DNA of 5,295 nucleotides from contig CAMLIF010000173.1 in the NCBI GenBank assembly GCA_946479985.1, forward strand, positions 1-5,295, written 5' to 3'. The notes beneath the pieces are model-generated. The model worked only from the letters and a program-made list of their open reading frames with translations, did not search any database and had not been told where the DNA came from. The DNA is from an uncultured Flavobacteriales bacterium (lineage in GTDB: Bacteria; Bacteroidota; Bacteroidia; Flavobacteriales; Crocinitomicaceae). This document shows positions 1 to 5,295 of the stretch, in pieces. Made by a program: the position numbers and the translations under genes. How positions within the stretch are numbered: position 1 is the stretch's first letter; each line of letters starts with the position of its first letter.

Positions 1-2
1 TT

Positions 3-1190
3 ATGGAAAGCAAGGAAGGGCTTGATGCGCTTTTTAGATTTGCAACAGAAGGAATTCTGGTGACAAACGCACAGGCCGAAATTGTACGCGTAAATCCAAG
101 TGCAACAAAACTTTTTGGTTACGACGGAGACGAGCTTATCGGTAAAAAAATTGAAGTACTTTTACCTGCCCGTTTTTCAAATGCGCATGTTGGTCATAGA
201 GACAAGTTTATCGGGCAGCCTCGGGCACGCTCTATGGGCGCAGGAATGGAACTTTATGGGTTAAAGAAAAACGGTGAAGAATTTCCGGTAGAAATTAGCC
301 TTAGCCCATACAAAAATGAACAAGGTTCCTATGTAATTGCATTCATTATTGATATTACACAGCGTAAACTTGCTGAGAACCAATTAAAGAATTATTCTGC
401 TGATCTCGAAGAACAGGTTAAAAATAGAACGCTCATTTTTGAAGAAGCCATCAAAGAGCTTAAAAAGACGAGAAAGGAATTGTTTAAAGCGCTGGAAAAA
501 GAGCGCGAACTGAACGACATGAAGTCGAGCTTTGTCTCTATGGCTTCTCACGAGTTCAGAACCCCTTTAACAACCATGCTTTCTTCTTTGTCATTAATCT
601 CCACTTATCATCAGCGAAACGATGCGGAAAATCATTCAAAGCATGTTCGGAAAATCAAAAGTTCTATTAATAATTTGACGGATATTCTCAATGATTTTCT
701 TTCTGCCGGTAAGCTGGAAGAAGGACGGGTTGAAAATCTTCCTGAAGAACTTGATTTGAAAGGATTGATCGGAGAAATTGTCTCTGAAATGAAAGGAATG
801 TTGTCGGGTGAACAACAAATTGTTGCCCATCATACTGGTGCGGAAAAGGTACTGGTAGACCCGAGATTACTCCGGAATATTTTATTGAATCTCATTTCCA
901 ATGCATTGAAATTTTCTGAACCAACAGGAATTATTCGAATCGAAACGAAGGTTGAAGACCCACACATCACCGTTTCTGTAATTGATAACGGAATTGGAAT
1001 TTCAAAAGAAGACCAGCAGCATTTATTTGAACGCTTTTTCCGTGGACGGAATGCTACACACATACAGGGAACAGGATTGGGATTGAATATTGTTGCACGC
1101 TATGCCGAACTAATGAACGGAATAATCCGTCTGGAAAGCGAATTGGAAAAAGGGACTACTGTTTCTGTAATTTTACCTTTTACACCCTGA
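3..1190 (+). CDS. PAS-domain sensor histidine kinase (soluble)
   Basis: Sensor kinase that should autophosphorylate on a histidine and pass the phosphate to the regulator encoded 19 bp downstream. Domains in the 395 residues: PAS at about 5-120, ending in the usual DIT-Q-RK motif; a charged helical, probably coiled-coil linker at about 122-175; a HisKA dimerisation domain with the H-box SHEFRTPL (phosphorylated His183, followed by E-x-x-T, the pattern linked to phosphatase activity in HisKA kinases); and a HATPase domain with N-box (Asn296, Asn300), G1 box DNGIGI (328-333), F-box near 341-347 and G2 box GTGLGL (356-361). All catalytic motifs are intact. There is no signal peptide or membrane segment, so it should sense a cytoplasmic signal. 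Its ligand is unknown; PAS His62 is discussed in the findings. The ATG lies two bases from the window edge, so an upstream extension cannot be excluded, but the protein begins as compact PAS kinases usually do. Confidence 0.95.
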   Translation: MESKEGLDALFRFATEGILVTNAQAEIVRVNPSATKLFGYDGDELIGKKIEVLLPARFSNAHVGHRDKFIGQPRARSMGAGMELYGLKKNGEEFPVEISLSPYKNEQGSYVIAFIIDITQRKLAENQLKNYSADLEEQVKNRTLIFEEAIKELKKTRKELFKALEKERELNDMKSSFVSMASHEFRTPLTTMLSSLSLISTYHQRNDAENHSKHVRKIKSSINNLTDILNDFLSAGKLEEGRVENLPEELDLKGLIGEIVSEMKGMLSGEQQIVAHHTGAEKVLVDPRLLRNILLNLISNALKFSEPTGIIRIETKVEDPHITVSVIDNGIGISKEDQQHLFERFFRGRNATHIQGTGLGLNIVARYAELMNGIIRLESELEKGTTVSVILPFTP

Positions 1191-1209
1191 GAAAACAAAA
1201 AGATTAAAT

Positions 1210-2268
1210 ATGAAAAAAATATTGCTGATTGAAGACAACGAAGATGTTCGTGAGAATATTGCAGAGATTTTGACACTGGCTCAGTATACTGTTTTCACTG
1301 CAACGAATGGAAAAGAAGGTGTGGAACTCGCTCTTGAAAAAGTTCCTGATCTGATTATTTGCGATATTATGATGCCGGTTCTTGACGGACATGGTGTGTT
1401 GCACATGCTCTCCAAAAATGATGCTACGGCAGGTATACCGTTTATTTTTCTTACCGCCAGGGCAGAACGAAGTGATATGCGTAAAGGCATGGAACTGGGG
1501 GCAGATGATTATCTAACAAAACCTTTTGATGATTTGGAATTGCTGAATGCGATCGAAGTACGTTTGAAAAAGAATGAAATTCTAAAAAAGGAATTCACTA
1601 AAAGCCTGAGTGGAGTTAATGACTTCTTAAATGAAGCACGGGGAATTGATTCGTTGAAACAACTTTCGGAAGACAGAGAAATTCGACGTGTAAATAAAAA
1701 AGAGGAAATTTTCAGAGAAGGCAGCTATCCGAAAGGGGTTTATTTCATCAGCAAAGGTAAAATCAAGGTTTTTCAGAAAAATTCCCAGGGAAAGGAATTG
1801 ATTACTTCCTTACTTAAAGAAGGTGATTTTTTTGGATTTCTTTCATTGATGAATGATGAACCTTACCACCATTCTGCAGTGGCTATGGAAAACACTGATA
1901 TTTATATGATTCCTAAAGACGATTTCTTTGCTCTGCTTTACAAAAATGCAGATGTTGCAAAGAAATTCATTGAATTACTCTCGAATAATGTCAAGGAAAG
2001 TGAACAGCATTTATTGAGCCTGGCTTATCATTCGGTTCGGAAACGCCTGGCAGAAACCCTGGTTAATTTGTCGGATAAGTACAAAGAGAATAATCAACAG
2101 GAGTTCAGCATGAAAGTATCACGCGAAGATTTGGCCAACCTCGTTGGTACTGCAATCGAAACGGTCATTCGTACCTTGAGCGATTTCAAAGAGGAGAATT
2201 TTATTGCTATTTCAGGAAGTAACATTACCATTTTGGACTATAACAAACTGAAAATGCTGAAGAATTGA
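1210..2268 (+). CDS. Response regulator: receiver fused to CRP/FNR-type DNA-binding protein
   Basis: Transcription factor of 352 residues and probable partner of the upstream kinase. The receiver (about 1-122) has the full phosphorylation set: acidic pair Glu8/Asp9, phospho-acceptor Asp52 in CDIMMP, Thr82 and Lys104 in TKPF. A helical linker (about 123-150) leads to a cyclic-nucleotide-binding-like beta-barrel (about 150-245), a dimerisation helix (about 247-285) and a CRP-type winged HTH (about 299-345). The recognition helix carries I-E-T-V-I-R (316-321), keeping the Glu and Arg that contact DNA in CRP and FNR. Aligned with CRP, the cAMP contacts Glu72 and Arg82 are replaced (Phe210 and a His at 220/221), and the FNR iron-sulphur cysteines are absent. 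I therefore infer control by phosphorylation rather than by cAMP or a cluster. Target genes are unknown. The ATG follows an A-rich leader typical of Bacteroidota. Confidence 0.95.
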   Translation: MKKILLIEDNEDVRENIAEILTLAQYTVFTATNGKEGVELALEKVPDLIICDIMMPVLDGHGVLHMLSKNDATAGIPFIFLTARAERSDMRKGMELGADDYLTKPFDDLELLNAIEVRLKKNEILKKEFTKSLSGVNDFLNEARGIDSLKQLSEDREIRRVNKKEEIFREGSYPKGVYFISKGKIKVFQKNSQGKELITSLLKEGDFFGFLSLMNDEPYHHSAVAMENTDIYMIPKDDFFALLYKNADVAKKFIELLSNNVKESEQHLLSLAYHSVRKRLAETLVNLSDKYKENNQQEFSMKVSREDLANLVGTAIETVIRTLSDFKEENFIAISGSNITILDYNKLKMLKN

Positions 2269-2360
2269 GATAAATCCGAACATCAAAATTTGCTTTTGCA
2301 AATCGTAACCAAATCAGGACTCTCGGGCTTATTAATTCAACCAATCTTTAAATCTGCTTA
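2269..2360 (+). promoter_or_regulatory. Intergenic region upstream of the secreted-protein gene
   Basis: This 92-bp gap separates the regulator from the secreted-protein gene. It is the largest non-coding space in the trusted part of the window and the only place between plus-strand genes where a separate promoter or a terminator could sit. It contains the inverted repeat described separately. TAAATCTG at 2349-2356 resembles the Bacteroidota -7 element (TAnnTTTG) but lies 4 bp before the GTG and has no TTG at the proper upstream distance, so I do not call a promoter position. Whether the third gene is co-transcribed cannot be decided from sequence alone. Confidence 0.4.
2288..2303. repeat. 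Perfect 6+4+6 inverted repeat (possible operator or weak hairpin)
   Basis: ATTTGC-TTTT-GCAAAT is a perfect dyad of 16 bases, starting 20 bases after the regulator stop and ending 57 bases before the GTG start of the next gene. It contains TTG and CAA half-sites, as CRP/FNR-family operators do, but with 6 rather than the usual 8 intervening bases (FNR: TTGAT-N4-ATCAA). As RNA it would be a modest A/U-rich stem with a U4 loop and no U-tract, so it makes a poor intrinsic terminator. Autoregulation or control of the downstream gene by the upstream regulator is possible, but inferred. Confidence 0.45.
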
Positions 2361-3617
2361 GTGAAAAGTCTTTTATTCCTGGTGTTTCTTCTTGTTTCGT
2401 TTTCCTTTCTGGCACAGGAGAATGAATGTGTGACCATAATCGACAAGTCTGATGAGAATATCATTTTGTTTGACGATTCCAATCCGCTAAGTTTCGTTCG
2501 GGTAGTTGATCAAAGCAGGTTCAAGCTGGAACCGATGTCGCGAAAAACATTTGAAAAGATCTCCCTATTAAGTTCAATATCTAATTTCTCATTCAATTTA
2601 GGTCTGCAGTCTGATGTTCCATACCAAAACTCCGAAGGTGAAGACAGTATGATGGTTTTCAATGGAATTCTTCACTATGTATACCCTGCGGCTGATACAT
2701 TTCACTACGATTTGTCGAATATTTCCCGGTTAATCGTCCATGAAGCATTGATTACAGATTCAGCGTCTAAAACAAGCAGTTATCAAATCGGAACAATTGA
2801 TTTTGCAAAGCGTTTTCCGGGATCGGATCACTATTTCATCACGGCCTCGCTGGATTACCAGGCATTCCTGAAATACAAAAAATATCAGATAGACATGGAA
2901 CAAACATGGAATGAGGTGTTTTCAGGAAATACTTCCCGGGAAGAAGCACTTCGGGTAATGAAATTAATTGCAGAATCGAACCAGCACACGAAACCGGGAG
3001 AAAAATCGGATACCCGGCTGAAAGTACTGGAATGTGAAGGGATTCATGATTATATGGGCGACGAACCTCCGAATTTGACCTATCGCGCCAACTCATCTAA
3101 TTTGAAGTATAATGCCAGTTTTATTTGTCCGAACCTGTATACATTGACACACGAACTCGATTCAAACCATCTTTTTTATAAAATAAAAACTGATCATTCA
3201 CGACCTATTTCAGATATTGGCTGTGGTGATACCCTGATTAACAATATGCGCTTCTACAAGTATCCGGAATACTACTGGGTTATGACCGATTCCGTTAAAA
3301 CCGTTTTCGCATACAAAGCGAAGAATTTGTCAGCTGAAAAACTGGAATTGGAATCGGTTAGCTTTATTGGTCAAATCGACGACGAACCGTGTTTACTGAT
3401 GCGTTTAATTTTAAACGAACCAAGGCTTCCTGAAAAAAATGATTTAGACTTATTTATGTCTCAATTGGAATCTACTCAAACTCGCTTTTTTAACCGTTCA
3501 GTAAATTATGACGAAGCACTAAGAACGGCACTTATCAGAAATTCCCGATCAATCAATTCATTGAATGAAACTGAGTGTAATCGATTTCAAAAAGAAGTTT
3601 TCCTGGAAGTGGAGTAG
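2361..3617 (+). CDS. Secreted protein of unknown function
   Basis: I do not recognise the family of this 418-residue protein. The GTG start is preferred because an in-frame TAA lies 9 bases upstream and because it places a clean signal peptide at the N-terminus: Lys2, a hydrophobic core at about 4-17, and probable cleavage around Ala18/Gln19. Cys23 is not in a lipobox, so this is not an evident lipoprotein. The mature part has six cysteines (23, 225, 256, 288, 344, 406), which could form disulphides in the periplasm or outside the cell. There is no later membrane segment, no C-terminal sorting domain that I can identify and no recognisable catalytic motif. Two stretches, about 143-198 and 336-388, both begin I-G-x-I-D and end E-A-L-R, hinting at a diverged internal duplication. 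The gene follows the two-component pair in the same direction and could be its target or a separate unit; it converges on the TPM operon. Confidence 0.85.
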   Translation: MKSLLFLVFLLVSFSFLAQENECVTIIDKSDENIILFDDSNPLSFVRVVDQSRFKLEPMSRKTFEKISLLSSISNFSFNLGLQSDVPYQNSEGEDSMMVFNGILHYVYPAADTFHYDLSNISRLIVHEALITDSASKTSSYQIGTIDFAKRFPGSDHYFITASLDYQAFLKYKKYQIDMEQTWNEVFSGNTSREEALRVMKLIAESNQHTKPGEKSDTRLKVLECEGIHDYMGDEPPNLTYRANSSNLKYNASFICPNLYTLTHELDSNHLFYKIKTDHSRPISDIGCGDTLINNMRFYKYPEYYWVMTDSVKTVFAYKAKNLSAEKLELESVSFIGQIDDEPCLLMRLILNEPRLPEKNDLDLFMSQLESTQTRFFNRSVNYDEALRTALIRNSRSINSLNETECNRFQKEVFLEVE

Positions 3618-3651
3618 AGCATCCCAATCTTCAATTCTAAGTCAACGGGAG

Positions 3652-4440
3652 TTACCAGCTTCCGCCAGAACCACCACCTCCGAAACTTCCGCCGCCAAAT
3701 CCGCCGAAGCCACCGCTTGAACCTCCTCCAGAACTTCTGCTTCCAAAACCACTTCCCATAAAGAAACCGGCAGAACCATAAGTGAATGCGGATCTACCGC
3801 CACCGGAACCACCGTTTTTATCTCCGAATATGAATGCAAGAATGAAAATCACTCCGAAGAAAATCAGGACAGCAATCCAAATCCAGTTTTTTCCATCGTC
3901 CTGGTAATCTTTATAAGAATATTCCTTTTGAGCAAGCTCCATCAGGACGGTTGTGGTTTTGTCCAGTGCTGTATAATAAGCTCCTTGTTTCAAATATGGA
4001 ATCAATTCTCTTTCCTGGATGTCGTAAGTAACCGCATCCGGAATCCGGCCCTCTAAACCTTGTCCGACAGCAATAAAAAACTTACGTTCTCCGGCGCCGC
4101 CTGTAGGTTTTATGAGAAGTACGATTCCGTTATCATTATCAGCCTTTCCAACACCCCATTTCTGGCCTAATTCAATTGCATATTCGCCGGCATCCATTCC
4201 GCCAAGGTCATCTACAATTACAACTGCGATTTGGTTGGAAGTTTCTCTTGAGAACTTGTCCAGTTTCTCTTCAAGAATCCGTTCTTCACCTTCCGATAGG
4301 AAGTCGGGGAATTCTTTAGATAAGTTATTGACTAATCGTTCAGGACTCGGACGGGAAACCACCTGGGCATTCAGCGAACTTCCGAGGAACAAACATACGG
4401 CGAACGAAAGTTTGAATAAAAAGGAGAAATTAGTCTTCAT
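3652..4440 (-). CDS. YgcG-like TPM-domain membrane protein with Gly/Phe-rich tail
   Basis: Member of the TPM (TLP18.3/Psb32/MOLO-1) family, whose molecular role in bacteria is not settled. From the ATG at 4440 it has 262 residues: signal peptide (1 to about 25, ending N-A-Q), TPM domain (about 35-172, with the typical QIAVVIVDDL strand, NGIVLLI strand and VGQGLEGRIPDA motif), one membrane segment (about 186-205), and a C-terminal tail (207-262) in which 26 of the last 53 residues are glycine, ending in G-S-W, as I recall from related Bacteroidota proteins. Predicted topology: TPM domain in the periplasm, tail in the cytoplasm. A TTG at 4449 is also in frame, but the ATG fits the signal peptide better. 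From the ATG the gene overlaps the upstream TPM gene's stop by 11 bp, suggesting coupled translation. It is the last gene of the lemA-TPM-TPM operon. Confidence 0.93.
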   Translation of the reverse strand: MKTNFSFLFKLSFAVCLFLGSSLNAQVVSRPSPERLVNNLSKEFPDFLSEGEERILEEKLDKFSRETSNQIAVVIVDDLGGMDAGEYAIELGQKWGVGKADNDNGIVLLIKPTGGAGERKFFIAVGQGLEGRIPDAVTYDIQERELIPYLKQGAYYTALDKTTTVLMELAQKEYSYKDYQDDGKNWIWIAVLIFFGVIFILAFIFGDKNGGSGGGRSAFTYGSAGFFMGSGFGSRSSGGGSSGGFGGFGGGSFGGGGSGGSW

Positions 4441-4888
4441 GATTACCAAAGCTTATATCGTTGCTCAATTCATTCTTATCATCGTGTGCCAATGGAAAAT
4501 GGAGTTTTAGTTGTTCTCCGGCATGTTCTATTCCTGCACAGATACCTTCAACGAGTTCGTTTTTTTTAAAATGATTCATCATCAGATCACGGGTAGAATC
4601 CCAAAAGCCTTCGGGAACCTTTTCATTGATTCCTTTATCGCCAATAATAGCAAAAGAATGTTCCTTCAGAGATAAATAGATCAACACTCCGTTTTTCAGC
4701 TCCGTTGCACCCATCCCCAATTCATCAAAACAGGCTGCAGCTCTTTCCAATGGCGGAATACTGCATGACAAATCTATGTGCAAACGAATTTCACCAGAAG
4801 TAGCTAATTCAGCTTGTTCTATAGATTGAACGATGCGTTTTTCTTCCGCATCATTGAATGGTTTATCAGCCGGCTTATTATTGAACAT
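4430..4888 (-). CDS. Soluble TPM-domain protein
   Basis: Protein of 152 residues, a short TPM-family member of the kind found beside lemA and a YgcG-like gene in Bacteroidota. Visible family features are the opening F-N-D-A-E-E-K-R-I, the T-S-G-E-I-R-L-H-I strand (30-38), the K-N-G-V-L-I-Y strand (65-71), F-A-I-I-G-D-K-G-I (79-87), P-E-G-F-W (92-96) and the tail D-K-N-E-L-S-N-D-I-S (137-146). Unlike its downstream neighbour it has no signal peptide and no membrane segment, so it is predicted to be cytoplasmic. Its biochemical role is not known. The ATG overlaps the lemA stop codon as TAATG (1 bp shared), and its own end overlaps the next gene, so all three cistrons are packed for coupled translation. 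The two TPM proteins would lie on opposite faces of the inner membrane, perhaps with LemA between them; that is inference. Confidence 0.92.
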   Translation of the reverse strand: MFNNKPADKPFNDAEEKRIVQSIEQAELATSGEIRLHIDLSCSIPPLERAAACFDELGMGATELKNGVLIYLSLKEHSFAIIGDKGINEKVPEGFWDSTRDLMMNHFKKNELVEGICAGIEHAGEQLKLHFPLAHDDKNELSNDISFGNHED

Positions 4889-5151
4889 TAGTCCTCAAAG
4901 TTAACAGTTGGTGCATTTTCAGAACCTGGAGCGGCTTCAAACAACTCTTTCTTAGGAAACGTTTCTGCATTCAGGAACATACTGTTGAAAAATCCTCTGA
5001 TATGCGCATTGTATACTTTAACAGACTCGTTATAGCGTTTTCGGGATGTATTGATCCTATTCTCGGTTCCTTCCAATTGCGCTTGTAATGCACCGAAATT
5101 CTCTGTTGAACGAATTTGCGGGTAAGCTTCATAGGCGGTCGCGCTAATACC
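4888..5151 (-). CDS. lemA: LemA family protein, C-terminal part only (5'-truncated)
   Basis: C-terminal part of a LemA family protein, a small membrane-anchored helical protein of unsettled function that is often encoded next to TPM proteins. The frame is open for 87 codons from a stop at 5152-5154. Family signatures are E-A-Y-P-Q-I-R-S-T-E-N-F, then LQAQLEGTENRIN, the R-K-R-Y-N-E-S-V-x-x-Y-N helix, and the end F-E-A-A-P-G-S-E-N-A-P-T-V-N-F. Full-length LemA is roughly 180-200 residues, so the N-terminal membrane anchor and first helices are missing. Similarity stops near 5133, where the composition changes to GC-rich and an in-frame TGA soon follows, so the codons above about 5133 are probably not LemA. 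A TTG at 5074-5076 is an internal leucine, not a believable start. First visible gene of the operon; its TAA overlaps the next ATG. Confidence 0.85.
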   Translation of the reverse strand, partial: GISATAYEAYPQIRSTENFGALQAQLEGTENRINTSRKRYNESVKVYNAHIRGFFNSMFLNAETFPKKELFEAAPGSENAPTVNFED

Positions 5152-5295
5152 TCACACGGCGCTGGCTCGCTTTAGCTCTGTTGCGGATTTCTAGGTGAAT
5201 CTGCCGGCGACGACGCTCTCCCTGTCCTGGCTGGCGCTATTCAAGTTAGGATGGGCTCCGATCGACCGGAGCCCGAGCCGAACGCGCAGCCGTTG
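5134..5295. other. GC-rich right-end segment, unlike the rest; probable chimeric junction
   Basis: By hand count 96 of the 155 bases at 5141-5295 are G or C (62%), against 40 of 90 at 5041-5130 (44%). The change coincides with the loss of LemA similarity and with a stop codon in the lemA frame. Several frames are open to the edge: plus strand from 5176; plus strand from a GTG at 5195, giving a start VNLPATTLSLSWLALFKLG; and minus strand from the edge to a TAG at 5191-5193. The last two share their third positions, which are about 79% G/C, so codon bias cannot tell them apart. I recognise none of the products. The likeliest reading is a fragment of a high-GC genome joined during library construction or assembly; a true insertion is possible. 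Confidence 0.7.
5253..5274. repeat. GC-rich hairpin, 8-bp stem and 6-base loop
   Basis: GGGCTCCG-ATCGAC-CGGAGCCC is a perfect 8-bp inverted repeat inside the GC-rich end segment. No T-run follows on either side, so it is not a standard intrinsic terminator. It could be a short repetitive palindrome of the donor genome, part of a coding sequence, or chance in GC-rich DNA. Confidence 0.5.

Noticed and set aside
813..825. Perfect dyad CAACAA-A-TTGTTG
   Set aside because: It sits inside the kinase gene, where the codons (Gln-Gln-Ile-Val) explain it, and it is far from any start; probably chance.
2349..2356. TAAATCTG as a Bacteroidota -7 promoter element
   Set aside because: It is 4 bp from the GTG start, has one mismatch, and lacks a TTG at the proper distance upstream.
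3618..3651. Bidirectional terminator between the convergent genes
   Set aside because: No stable stem followed by a T-run can be drawn in the 34-bp gap.
3642..3839. Minus-strand frame encoding a Val/Ala/Glu-rich peptide
   Set aside because: It is a frame-shifted reading of the repetitive glycine codons in the TPM protein tail.
4441..4449. TTG start for the membrane TPM protein at 4449
   Set aside because: The ATG at 4440 directly precedes a standard signal peptide; the three extra residues add nothing.
4112..4510. 132-codon open frame on the plus strand
   Set aside because: It lies antisense to the membrane TPM gene and the end of the soluble TPM gene, both of which have clear family similarity; its product is Ser/Arg/Pro-rich with no domain.
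5074..5076. TTG as the start of a 62-residue gene at the lemA position
   Set aside because: LemA family similarity continues upstream through this codon, so it encodes an internal leucine of a truncated protein.

Overview
The window looks like a fragment of a Bacteroidota chromosome, probably Flavobacteriales-like (the lower rank is a weak inference). Supporting signs are moderate-to-low GC, A-rich leaders without clear Shine-Dalgarno sequences, signal peptides ending in an 'AQ'-type junction, a PAS histidine kinase beside a receiver-CRP fusion regulator, and a lemA / TPM / TPM gene cluster. Both ends appear to be contig ends. The last ~155 bases differ strongly from the rest (about 62% GC by hand count, against about 44% in the 90 bases just before) and interrupt lemA.

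Plus strand, 3-2268: a two-gene signalling unit. A soluble PAS histidine kinase is followed 19 bp later by a regulator that joins a phosphorylatable receiver to a CRP/FNR-type sensor fold and helix-turn-helix. Kinase and regulator very likely form a pair in which phosphorylation, rather than a cyclic nucleotide, controls a CRP/FNR-type DNA-binding domain. A 92-bp gap holding a perfect 6+4+6 inverted repeat leads to a GTG-started gene for a secreted 418-residue protein that I do not recognise. It may contain a diverged internal duplication.

Minus strand, 3652 to about 5133: a compact operon read as lemA (5'-truncated), a soluble TPM-domain protein, then a membrane-anchored YgcG-like TPM protein with a glycine/phenylalanine-rich tail. 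The genes overlap by 1 bp and 11 bp, which suggests coupled translation. It converges on the secreted-protein gene across a 34-bp gap.

Right end, about 5134-5295: GC-rich sequence with no recognisable gene, one strong GC hairpin, and an in-frame stop just past the point where LemA similarity ends. An assembly or library chimera is the simplest explanation; a real insertion or rearrangement is the alternative. I found no RNA gene, CRISPR array, transposase or other mobile element. The most interesting biology is the FixL/FixJ/FixK-like logic compressed into two proteins, and the unrecognised secreted protein beside them.
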